Source: JBEVOS01 sp044226655 (GTDB lineage: Bacteria; Pseudomonadota; Alphaproteobacteria; Caulobacterales; Aquidulcibacteraceae). From it: 64,000 nt of DNA. Numbering within the stretch: position 1 is the stretch's first letter; each line of letters starts with the position of its first letter. Shown piece after piece: positions 9,247-17,730 of this stretch. The translations under genes were made by a program, and so were the position numbers. The notes under the pieces were generated by a model. The model searched no databases, was not told where the DNA came from, and worked only from the letters and a program-made list of their open reading frames with translations. Location: contig JBGAGO010000001.1 of assembly GCA_044226655.1 (NCBI GenBank), positions 1,054,001-1,118,000 of the forward strand, in the 5' to 3' direction.

Positions 9247-11544
9247 TCAGAAATCGGCGCCGATGCGAATGCCGATCGTGCGCGGCTGCGACGGCACATC
9301 ATATTGCAGGCCGAAACAGGTTTCGATCTTGCACTCGGTGTAGCGCGACAGGATCGCGCGCTCGTCGAACACATTGTTGACGAAGAGCTGGAAGCGATAG
9401 CCGCCGCGCTCGACGCCGGTCGAGGCGTTGAAGATGCTGAACGACGGCAGCGTGCCGAACAGCGAGGATTCATAGGGCCGCACGTCCAGCGTGCTCTCGC
9501 CCTGATAGACCGCGCTGCCTTGCACGAAGGCGTTCCAATCGCCGAGCGTGAATTCGTAGCGCGCGGTGAGGTTGGCCTTCACCTCGGGCGCGATCGGCAA
9601 TTGCGCGCCTTCCGGAGCGAACGCGGTCGTTTTGGTCATTTCGGCGTGCAGCAGGGAAATGGCGCCCGTCAGCGTGAAATGTTCGTTTGGCGCCCAGGCG
9701 ACGTCGCTCTCCAAGCCGTAGATGCTGGCGTCGCCCGCGTTCTGAATTTCGGTCAGGCCGTTGGCGCCGAGGAAGCTGAACTGGAAATTGGTCCAATCTT
9801 CCCAATAGATCGCGCCGTTCCATCGCAGCGCGCCATCGGCCCATGTCGTTTTCCAGCCGAACTCGTAGTTCGACAATTCGTCGGCGTCGTAGGGCGGCAG
9901 AGAGCCGCGCCGATTGATGCCGCCGGGACGGAAGCCCGTCGAATAGGTCGCATAGATCATGCGATCGTCGTCGAATTTGTAGGCGAGGTTGAAGCGATGC
10001 GTTTCGCCATCGCCGTTCTGGAATTTGGCGAGATCGATGCACGGCGCGCCATGGTAGGCCGGGCTGCCGGGGAAGCATGATTGCATGCCGTCCGCCGGGA
10101 AGCTGAAGCCGCCGAAAGTCGGGAAGGCGTCGTTGTACCCGTAAAAGCCCTCCAGCGTGTTGCTGTAATGGTAGATGCGCAGGCCGAACGTGCCGGAGAG
10201 CCGCTCCGTGAAATGGAACGTCGCTTCACCGAACAGCGCATAGTCGCGGTCGATGCGCGTCTGCTCGGTCAGCCAGATCGTGTCGTCCCAATTGGGAATC
10301 TGGTGCGCGTCGTTCAGGCCGTCGACGATGTAGCGCTGATGGATCTGGTGTTCCTGGCGCGAATAGAACGCGCCGACGAGATAGTCGAACTGCCCGCCTT
10401 GCGGTGAGGAGAGGCGCAGCTCGTGCGTTTCCTTGATGAAATGGTCACGCCCCTCGACGAATTGCGCCGGGTTGATCGGGTTGAAGCTGTTGTCGACGAA
10501 ATAGGCGCCTGAGCCGAGATAGGTATCGTAGAAATAGCCGTAGTCGGAATAATCCTGATCATAGTCCTGGTCGCGCACCAGATAGGCGCCGGTGTAGACG
10601 AAATCGAGATTGCTGAAGCTGCCTTCGGCGGTAAGCGCCGCCTGCGCCCAGCTGTCATGCGTCCATTCCGGAAAATAGTGCTGCACATCGAGATCGCCGA
10701 TCTGCGGATCGAACCCGAACACGCCATGGCTGCGCTGCATCTGGCCCATGACGGAGGGCGTCAGCGTCCAATGCTCGTTGAGATCGATCTTCAGCGCCGC
10801 GCGCGCGCCGTAGGTGTCGACGTCGTTGTAATCATCCTCGGCGACCGCCGCATTGTCAGCGACGACGCCGGAGGTTGGATAGAGCCGCGTGCCGTGGACG
10901 TTGTCGATATAGCCCGCGTCATGCTCCCACCAGCCGACCATCCTCAGCGCCGCGCGCTGGGTGATCGGAATGTTGACGTAGCCTTCCGCCGCATTGCCGA
11001 TGCCGCCATCCTCGACGGTGTTCACCTCGGCGTCGAACGCGGCGGAAAATTCACCCGGATCGGGATCGTTCGGAATGATGCGGATGGTGCCGGATTCCGA
11101 GCTTGCGCCGTAAAGCGTGCCTTGCGGACCTGAGAGCACCTCCACGCGCGCGATGTCGTAGATGTGCAGATCGAGCGCGCCGGTGATGGTCGTGATCGGC
11201 TGCTCGCCGAGATAGACGCCGACGCTGGGCAGGGAGCTTGAGTGATTGCCGTTATCGCCGCTGGCGACGCCGCGCATGATCGGGCGATTGAAGCCTGGCC
11301 CATAGCTTGCCGAGAACGACACGCTTGGCAGGAAGGCCGCGTAATCGGTGAAGTCGGAAATGTGCAGCTCTTCCAGCGTCTGGGCGCCGAGCGCCTGCAC
11401 GCTCACAGGCACGTCCTGCAGGTTTGCGCTTCGCTTCGTGGCCGTGACGATGACCTCGTCGAGCGGGCCGGCGCTTTGCGCGAGCGCGGGCGTCGCCAGG
11501 GCCGTCGTCGCCAGCAGCAGTGCCGTCCATTTTGCAGATGTCAT
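9247..11544 (-). CDS. TonB-dependent outer-membrane receptor
   Basis: A 765-residue outer-membrane receptor. A signal peptide ends near residue 22 (ALATPALAQ). The plug follows at about 28-140, with EVIVTATKRSANLQDVPVSV and LSGPQGTLYGASSESGTIRI. A beta-barrel rich in aromatic strands fills the rest, and the chain ends in the typical terminal phenylalanine (GIRIGADF). It resembles the large caulobacter/sphingomonad group that imports poorly defined organic ligands rather than a recognised siderophore receptor. It lies 29 bp downstream of a TPR-sulfotransferase gene in the same direction. No Fur box was seen. Ligand unknown. Confidence 0.92.
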   Translation of the reverse strand: MTSAKWTALLLATTALATPALAQSAGPLDEVIVTATKRSANLQDVPVSVQALGAQTLEELHISDFTDYAAFLPSVSFSASYGPGFNRPIMRGVASGDNGNHSSSLPSVGVYLGEQPITTITGALDLHIYDIARVEVLSGPQGTLYGASSESGTIRIIPNDPDPGEFSAAFDAEVNTVEDGGIGNAAEGYVNIPITQRAALRMVGWWEHDAGYIDNVHGTRLYPTSGVVADNAAVAEDDYNDVDTYGARAALKIDLNEHWTLTPSVMGQMQRSHGVFGFDPQIGDLDVQHYFPEWTHDSWAQAALTAEGSFSNLDFVYTGAYLVRDQDYDQDYSDYGYFYDTYLGSGAYFVDNSFNPINPAQFVEGRDHFIKETHELRLSSPQGGQFDYLVGAFYSRQEHQIHQRYIVDGLNDAHQIPNWDDTIWLTEQTRIDRDYALFGEATFHFTERLSGTFGLRIYHYSNTLEGFYGYNDAFPTFGGFSFPADGMQSCFPGSPAYHGAPCIDLAKFQNGDGETHRFNLAYKFDDDRMIYATYSTGFRPGGINRRGSLPPYDADELSNYEFGWKTTWADGALRWNGAIYWEDWTNFQFSFLGANGLTEIQNAGDASIYGLESDVAWAPNEHFTLTGAISLLHAEMTKTTAFAPEGAQLPIAPEVKANLTARYEFTLGDWNAFVQGSAVYQGESTLDVRPYESSLFGTLPSFSIFNASTGVERGGYRFQLFVNNVFDERAILSRYTECKIETCFGLQYDVPSQPRTIGIRIGADF

Positions 11545-11573
11545 GACTTCCCCTCACTCAAGCTTGGCGGCGC

Positions 11574-13601
11574 TCAGCCCTCACCGGCGCCGGCATACGG
11601 ATAGGTTTCGAGCGCGCCCCCAAGCGCGCGCTTCAACGGATCGAGCCACGGCTCGTATTTGCGCCAATGTGCGACCGCGTCGGTGAAGATCGGCTGGCGC
11701 ACCTGCTCGGAGCTGGCCGTGCGCACGGCGCGATCGTTTTCGTGGAACGCGAGACAGCCCGGCTCAAACGGCAGGCCGCAATAGTCCAGCAAACGGCGCA
11801 CCTCGCCTTCAGTGTCGGCCACCATCTGTTCGTAGAAGACGCGATGCACGCGGCTGGGAAGGACGGCGTCGTAATGCGCCATCAGGTCGGAATAGTCGGC
11901 CCAATAGCGCCCGATGTCTTCAAGGTCGTAGGTGAAGCCCTGGCCGCGCGCGAAATGCTGTTTGAACGCGGAGAAGCAATTGCCGAGCGGATGACGGCGC
12001 GCATCGATGATCTTTGCGTTCGGCAGGATCAGATGGATGAAGCCGACATGCTCGAAATTGTTCGGCATCTTGTCGATAAAGAACGGGCGATCGGTTTTGC
12101 GCTGCACCTGTGTGCGCGCGATGTATTCCTCGCCGAGCGCGCGCACATCCGCCGCGCTCAATTCCGCCAGCGTCTCGGGATAGCGGGAGGGATCGCTCGG
12201 CCGCTTCTTGCCGCCGAGGCGACGGGCCATGGCGAGAATGTCCGGCAGCTCCATCGTGCCTTCGACCTGCGAATGGCTGGCCAAAACCTGCTCGATCAGC
12301 GTCGATCCCGCGCGCGGCAGGCCGACGATAAAGATCGGATCGGGCGCGCCCGCGCCTTGCCCGGCGCGCGCGGCGAAGAAATCCGGCGTGAACAGAGCCT
12401 TCGCGCGCGCGAAGGACTCGTGCGTCTGGTCCGCCGAATAGCCAAGCGCGCGCCGGCGCAGCGCGGCGCCCTGCGCATAGCGCTCGAACGAGCGCGCATA
12501 ATCGGCGCCGTCCTCGAACGCCTTGCCGAGCGCATAGTGGAAATGAAGCGCATCCTCGTCCTTCAAATCCGTGTTTTCAAGTTGACGCTGCATCGCCGCG
12601 ATCTCGTCCGCCGAGAAGCGGAACGTCTTCATATTGGCGAGGCTCCAATAGGCTTCGCCAAAGCCGGGCGCGGCCGCGATGCAGGCGCGATAGGCCGCGA
12701 TGCTTTCCTCACGCCGGCCCGCCGTTTTGAGCGCGTGGCCGAGACTCATCCAGGTTTTGAAATGCTTCGGATCGTGTTTGGCGAGCCCCGCATAGAGCAC
12801 GATCGCCTGATCATATTCGCCGATGCGCGTCAGCGCCGCGGCCTTGAGATTGGTGTAGCTCGGATTGTGCGGCTCGGCGGCCAGCAAGCGCTCGATCTCC
12901 TCGAGTGCGCGCGCGCTCTTGCTCTGGCGATGCAGCACCAGCGCGAGATTGTGGCGCGCCGCGGTGAAGCTCGGCGCCAGCTCCAGGCAGCGCATCAGCA
13001 GCGCCTCCGCGTCCTCCATGCGGCCGATGCGGGCGGCGACCTCAGCCAGCATGCGGATCGCGGCGACGTCCGTCGGCTTGGCGTTGAGATGCGCGCGCAG
13101 CAGCCGTTCCGCGACCGCAACTTGCCCTTCGACCAACGCATTGGCGGCGCGCATCACGTTCGGATCGCGCGAGCTTGTCTTGATGGCCCGCGCATAGGCG
13201 TCGTCGGCCGCCACGATATCGCCGCCGAAATGGAAATGATCGCCGAGCGCGCGCCATGCATCCGAGAGCGCGGGATCGAGCGCGACGGCCTGCCGATAGG
13301 CCGCCGCCGCGCCATCGCTATCGCCTGCCGCGGTGCGCGCGTGGCCAAGTTCGAGATAGGCGTCGGCGAAATCGGGCGTGGCCGTGGTCAGCTGTTCAAG
13401 CGCGGCGAGCGCGCCCGTCACGTCGGCGCGGGCCCGGTAGGCGCCCGCCAGCAGCCGGACCGCGCCCGCGGAGCGTGGCTTTTGTTTCAGAATTTCGAAC
13501 GCCTGCCGTGCGGCCGCGGCGGGATTGCGCGACAAAAGGCGCGCGCCATTGGCCAGCGCGGCCCGTTCGTCCCCCAGATGTTCGGCCGCCGGCCCGGACA
13601 T
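11574..13601 (-). CDS. TPR-repeat sulfotransferase
   Basis: A 675-residue cytoplasmic protein. Residues about 20-380 are tandem tetratricopeptide repeats (for example AYLELGHARTAAGDSDGAAA and AYWSLANMKTF). Residues about 410-660 are a sulfotransferase domain with the 5'-PAPS-binding loop PIFIVGLPRAGSTLIEQVL and a later DARRHPLGNCFSAFKQHF segment. Such proteins are frequent in alphaproteobacteria, where their acceptors are mostly unknown. The glycosyltransferase genes just upstream on the same strand hint at sulfation of a glycan or lipid. A start is plausible at ATG 13601. Transfer of sulfate has not been shown for this subfamily. Confidence 0.88.
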   Translation of the reverse strand: MSGPAAEHLGDERAALANGARLLSRNPAAAARQAFEILKQKPRSAGAVRLLAGAYRARADVTGALAALEQLTTATPDFADAYLELGHARTAAGDSDGAAAAYRQAVALDPALSDAWRALGDHFHFGGDIVAADDAYARAIKTSSRDPNVMRAANALVEGQVAVAERLLRAHLNAKPTDVAAIRMLAEVAARIGRMEDAEALLMRCLELAPSFTAARHNLALVLHRQSKSARALEEIERLLAAEPHNPSYTNLKAAALTRIGEYDQAIVLYAGLAKHDPKHFKTWMSLGHALKTAGRREESIAAYRACIAAAPGFGEAYWSLANMKTFRFSADEIAAMQRQLENTDLKDEDALHFHYALGKAFEDGADYARSFERYAQGAALRRRALGYSADQTHESFARAKALFTPDFFAARAGQGAGAPDPIFIVGLPRAGSTLIEQVLASHSQVEGTMELPDILAMARRLGGKKRPSDPSRYPETLAELSAADVRALGEEYIARTQVQRKTDRPFFIDKMPNNFEHVGFIHLILPNAKIIDARRHPLGNCFSAFKQHFARGQGFTYDLEDIGRYWADYSDLMAHYDAVLPSRVHRVFYEQMVADTEGEVRRLLDYCGLPFEPGCLAFHENDRAVRTASSEQVRQPIFTDAVAHWRKYEPWLDPLKRALGGALETYPYAGAGEG

Positions 13602-13737
13602 GCCTGCTCCCTCAACTTCAGGAGATCAGTGAGGGCGTCGGGCTGCGTGTCAAACGGTGTGCGACGGCGCACGGAAACGCGCCGCCATTGGCTCCGGAAA
13701 TGGCCCGTAAAGTCTGATTTGTGGGCGCCGCCTGCGG

Positions 13738-14727
13738 TTAGCGGCGCGGCAGGCCGTCGGTGGCGACGCCGAGCCGCGGCCAGAGCAGCCAGGGTTCGGT
13801 CGGGATTGCCGCGCCCTTGGGCGCGAAGCGGAGGGCGCCGGACGCGAAGCCGCGGCCGTATTGGCGCGCGATCGCAAAGGTGAAGGCGTAGAGCGCGAGG
13901 CGCTGCAGGCGCGTGCCCTTTTTCCAGCCGGCATTGTTCTTCACGCCAAGCGCCCAGCCTTTGACGGTGGCGCGGCGTGGGCCGTCGCGCAGCATGTTGC
14001 GCACGTCCGGATGGGTCCAATCGCGCCGCGTCATGCAATAGCGCGCGGAGCCTTCACCATAGGTGAAATAGCGCTTGAGGTAAGCCTTGATCGTATCGGT
14101 GGTGATATGGCCGGTCCACCAGCGCTCGTCCGCCGCGACGACGGCGCCGGCGCGCATGCAGCGCTGGATGAAATCGAGGTCTTCGCCGGAAGGGCGGAAG
14201 CTTTCATCGAAGCCCTTTACGCCGGCGAAATAGGAACGGCGGATGCAAAGCGCGGCCGTCACCGCGCAGATGAGGCGCCCAACCTCGTCATGCACTGCGC
14301 CCGGCAGCACGCCGGAATGGGCGATGACATATTCCTTGAGGCTTTTCCGATCGGCGATGTGCGGGCGCGTGTAGCCAGCCACGCCATCGAGCCAGGGCTC
14401 GGCTTCCAGCTTGGATTGAATGTAATCGAGCCAATAGGAGGGCGGGCGGCAATCATCGTCCGTGAACACGATGAACTCATTGGCCGCGTGGCGCGCCGCG
14501 TAATTGCGCGCCGCGGCGGGGCCGCCGTTTTTTTCCTTGGCGAGGTAGGTGAACCAGCGGTCGTGCGCATCGAGCACGGCCTGATAGGCTTCGTCATGCG
14601 TGCCGTCATTGACGACGATCAGCGCACGGTCGGCGCGGCCAAATATCTGCGGGCGCAAAATCTTCAGCACCTCGGCCAGATCGCCGGGACGCTTATAAGT
14701 CGGGATCACGATCGTCAGCGTCGGCAT
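13738..14727 (-). CDS. Family 2 glycosyltransferase
   Basis: A 329-residue GT-A fold enzyme. It opens with TLTIVIPTYKRPGDLAEVLK, the family 2 nucleotide-binding strand. VFTDDDCRPPSYWLDYIQ carries the metal-binding acidic motif near residue 92, and FDESFRPSGEDLDFIQRC the GED segment that usually supplies the catalytic base. No transmembrane helix is evident. It follows the upstream glycosyltransferase gene by only four bases, so the two are almost certainly co-transcribed and translationally coupled. Donor and acceptor sugars cannot be told from sequence. Confidence 0.87.
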   Translation of the reverse strand: MPTLTIVIPTYKRPGDLAEVLKILRPQIFGRADRALIVVNDGTHDEAYQAVLDAHDRWFTYLAKEKNGGPAAARNYAARHAANEFIVFTDDDCRPPSYWLDYIQSKLEAEPWLDGVAGYTRPHIADRKSLKEYVIAHSGVLPGAVHDEVGRLICAVTAALCIRRSYFAGVKGFDESFRPSGEDLDFIQRCMRAGAVVAADERWWTGHITTDTIKAYLKRYFTYGEGSARYCMTRRDWTHPDVRNMLRDGPRRATVKGWALGVKNNAGWKKGTRLQRLALYAFTFAIARQYGRGFASGALRFAPKGAAIPTEPWLLWPRLGVATDGLPRR

Positions 14728-14731
14728 GCGC

Positions 14732-15904
14732 TTAGGCCGCGTGCGCTTTGGCGGGCATGGCGCGCGCGATGTGGTTGAGCAGCACGCGCGCGTCGAGTTC
14801 GAGCGCGGGCGCGACCTGATCGGCGGCGGCTTGCAGCTTTTCGGTTTCGACCGAGAGCGCCCAATCGAGATGTTCGGTAATCGCCTCGGCGCTGCCGCCC
14901 CACGCCACTTTGCCCGCGCCGGCGCGTTCGAGCGCGATGCCGTTTAGCATGGCTTCGAAATGCGCCGGCAGCACCACGCTGGCGCGCGCGGCGCGCAGCG
15001 CCGTCAGACACGTGCCGTGCCCGCCTTGGCTGATGACCACGCGCGCGCGCGACAGCGCTTCCGCCATCGGCGCGGGCGTCACATGCGTGCGCGCGCCGCA
15101 GCGATTGAGGAAGCCGGAGGCCGCAACTGCGCCCGGCCCGCGCAGATAGGTTTCGACTGGGAAGCGCCGCACCAGAGAGGCCAGGCAATCGAGCGCGTTG
15201 AGCGTTTCCGGTCCCTGCACGTCGAGAAACGCGAACACGCCGTTGGTATCATCGCGCATCAAAGCGGGCTCGACGCCGCCGAGACGCGCATAGGGCTCGC
15301 GGCGAAATTCGGCGTAGGGATCGAGCTGCGCCACGGTTTCGACCAGACGCGCTTCAACGGCGAGCAGCGATGGCAAGGTCGCCAACAGCGGCGCGCCGCG
15401 TTTGCGCAGCACGGCATTGGCCATGTCGAGCGCGACGAATTCCGGACGGAAGCTCATCGTGTCGGGGCGCAGCGCCGGAAAGGTTGCGGTGTGCGCGGGC
15501 GGCAGCGTGAAGCCCGTGCCCACGGCGCACACGGGCAGACGCCCGCGGACTGCGAGAATAGCGCTCGGCGCATTGCCCGCGACGATGAAATCCGGCTTCA
15601 CCAGCGCGATGAGCGCATCCCATTGCGCCACCAGCGCGCTCAGCGTTTCGAGATCGCCGAAGCCGCACGAGGCGAGGATGTCGCCATAGCTGGCGGGGCC
15701 GGGACGCGGGCGCAACGGCTCGCGCAGCGCCGGCGCCGGCAGGCGCAGCCACGGCTTCTTGGCGAACACTGGCGCGGGCGTGACGCCATCGGCTAGCGCG
15801 AATATGGGCTCGACGCCTTCACGCTCAAGCGCCTCCGCAAGCGTGACGAGCGGGCGCACATTGCCGAACCCGCCGCCAAGCTCGCAGGCGTAAAGCGCGC
15901 GCAT
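14732..15904 (-). CDS. GT-B glycosyltransferase (UGT/MurG-like)
   Basis: About 390 residues of GT-B type. The N-terminus MRALYACELGGGFGNVRPLV has the glycine-rich acceptor-side loop. The C-terminal half has VISQGGHGTCLTALRAARAS followed by VVLPAHFEAMLNGIALER, the donor-binding pattern of family 1/28 enzymes. The start is ATG at 15904, whose A is shared with the TGA stop of the upstream gene, so the two are translationally coupled. The frame continues open upstream only by chance. The family 2 glycosyltransferase follows after four bases. A role in building a surface glycan or glycolipid is inferred from context. Confidence 0.82.
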   Translation of the reverse strand: MRALYACELGGGFGNVRPLVTLAEALEREGVEPIFALADGVTPAPVFAKKPWLRLPAPALREPLRPRPGPASYGDILASCGFGDLETLSALVAQWDALIALVKPDFIVAGNAPSAILAVRGRLPVCAVGTGFTLPPAHTATFPALRPDTMSFRPEFVALDMANAVLRKRGAPLLATLPSLLAVEARLVETVAQLDPYAEFRREPYARLGGVEPALMRDDTNGVFAFLDVQGPETLNALDCLASLVRRFPVETYLRGPGAVAASGFLNRCGARTHVTPAPMAEALSRARVVISQGGHGTCLTALRAARASVVLPAHFEAMLNGIALERAGAGKVAWGGSAEAITEHLDWALSVETEKLQAAADQVAPALELDARVLLNHIARAMPAKAHAA

Positions 15905-17607
15905 CAGGTCGGCGCGCTCGGCGTCGTCGGCGGGGTGGTTCCGGCGGAGCCGCCATAGGATTGCTTCTTGGTCTTGCCTTCCGGTAGACGCTCGAATTCC
16001 TGCGGCAGATAGGGAACCATGCCGATGCGGCGATGGCGTTCGCGTTCGGACGCTTGCGCCGCGCCGTCGCCGATCAGCCAGCGGAAGCCGAGGCGGAAGC
16101 TGTCTTCGCCGTCTTCGTGCCAAGCCGCGTCCGCGTCGATCATGAGATTGGCGAGAACGTCGGAGAACGGACGCACCGTCACGCCCACGCCGCCGCCCGT
16201 TCCGGTGATCGGATCGTCTTCCACGAAGGCGCTGATCGAGGCGCGTTCGATCGGGAACCACGCCGCTTCGGCGCGCAGGAAGCCGCCGTCATCGTCGAGA
16301 TAGCCGGCCGAGGCCGCATAGCCGCCGCGCACGATGATCTGCACCTCTTGGCCAGTCCACGACACGCCGGCGCCGGCGCGGTAGATCGAGAAATCGTCAT
16401 TGTCGGGCGCTTTGGAATTGATCGCAGAGACGAAGCCGCCGATCGCGGCCTCGGCGTTGCGGCCCACTTGCATGAAGCGTTGCGCCGCGATTTGGCCGCC
16501 GACGGCGAGGTCGCCGTCGATCTGGCCGATCGCGACTTGGGCGTTGGCGTCCCAATTTGGCGCGATCTGCCATTGCGAGGTTCCGCTGGCGATCAGGCCG
16601 TCCTGTTCGGTGCGGTCGATGTAGTCGGCGCCGACCTCGCGATAGGCGTTGGGCGATTCGACCGGCGCGGGCGGCGGCGGTGGGGGCGCTGCCGGTTCGG
16701 CTGGCGCTTCGGCGGCCATCGGGGCCATCGGCGCGCACAGCGCGATCTTGAGCACGAAATGATCCTCGCGGCGGCGCTCGTCGACCAGGCGAGTGATCGA
16801 AATGATGCGTTCGCCGTTCGGGCCGGTGCGGTCGAGCGGATCGCCGCGCAAGGTTTCTTCGTCGATGCTGCGCGCGAAGGCGAGGGCGGCCGCGCCATCG
16901 GCATCGGTCATGCCGTCATCATTGGCCGTGATGCGCAGCCCGCCCGTAGCCGTGTAGACGAGGCGCACATCGCGGGTCGCACGCGGCGTTTCGGTCCCAC
17001 ACGCGGTGGAGGTTTGCAAAGTGGCGTGCAGCGCCAGATTGGGGGAATAAGCCGGCGCGGGCTGCGCCATCGCCGCGCCCGCGGCGAAACCGCCGACCGC
17101 GACGGCGGCCGTCGTGGCGCGCGCATGCGCCGCGATCACCTTCGCGGGAATCTTCACGTCCTCGACGCGCAGCGCGCCCTTCGGCGGCGCCGAGGCGCGC
17201 ACCACCACGGCGATCTCCACGCCCGTGCCGATGAGCGCGCGCGCCAGCGCATCGCCCAATTTCGCGGCCATTTCCGGCGCGTCTTGAAGCTTCTTGACGC
17301 GCGCATAGAGCACGCGGCCATTGCGGCCGATATAAAGGCCCTTGAGCATTTTGCGGTGCGTCCAGCGCGCTTCGCGCGCGGCCTTCACGAGGCGAAAGGC
17401 GCGATCGAATGCGCCGGTCGGGTCCGCGACGATTGCGCCGCCGCCGCCCAATTGGCCCATGAGGTTGGCGAGCGATGCGGCCGCATCGAGTCGCGCCAGC
17501 TTGTGCGCCTTGGCGCCCTTCGCCGATCCGATCGCATGGCGGACGAGGCTGCCCCTTCGCTTCTGCGTGGCGGCGAGGATGTTCAAATTCGGCACATTAA
17601 CCCCCAT
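15904..17607 (-). CDS. Uncharacterised protein with basic N-terminus and beta-barrel-like C-terminus
   Basis: About 567 residues, not recognised as a whole. Residues about 1-150 are basic and helical, with no leading signal peptide. An alanine/glycine-rich stretch ending AAGAAMAQPAPA near residue 170 looks like a signal or membrane segment in an unusual internal position. A mixed domain and a proline run (PPPPPPPAP) follow. The last 220 residues alternate like outer-membrane strands (NWDANAQVAIGQIDGDLAVG). The start is uncertain: ATG at 17607 is chosen, but no good ribosome site is visible, and a TTG at 17661 is possible. It is coupled to the glycosyltransferase gene by a one-base stop/start overlap. 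Confidence 0.55.
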   Translation of the reverse strand: MGVNVPNLNILAATQKRRGSLVRHAIGSAKGAKAHKLARLDAAASLANLMGQLGGGGAIVADPTGAFDRAFRLVKAAREARWTHRKMLKGLYIGRNGRVLYARVKKLQDAPEMAAKLGDALARALIGTGVEIAVVVRASAPPKGALRVEDVKIPAKVIAAHARATTAAVAVGGFAAGAAMAQPAPAYSPNLALHATLQTSTACGTETPRATRDVRLVYTATGGLRITANDDGMTDADGAAALAFARSIDEETLRGDPLDRTGPNGERIISITRLVDERRREDHFVLKIALCAPMAPMAAEAPAEPAAPPPPPPAPVESPNAYREVGADYIDRTEQDGLIASGTSQWQIAPNWDANAQVAIGQIDGDLAVGGQIAAQRFMQVGRNAEAAIGGFVSAINSKAPDNDDFSIYRAGAGVSWTGQEVQIIVRGGYAASAGYLDDDGGFLRAEAAWFPIERASISAFVEDDPITGTGGGVGVTVRPFSDVLANLMIDADAAWHEDGEDSFRLGFRWLIGDGAAQASERERHRRIGMVPYLPQEFERLPEGKTKKQSYGGSAGTTPPTTPSAPT

Positions 17608-17730
17608 CGCCCGGCGTGTGCGGGCGCCCATCGGCGGGAATGGCTGCGAAACTCGCGCCAAGGCCGGGCTTGCGCGCGCCGGCCCCGCACGCCTCTATGG
17701 GGCGGACGATCGTTTCGAGGGGGACGAAAC

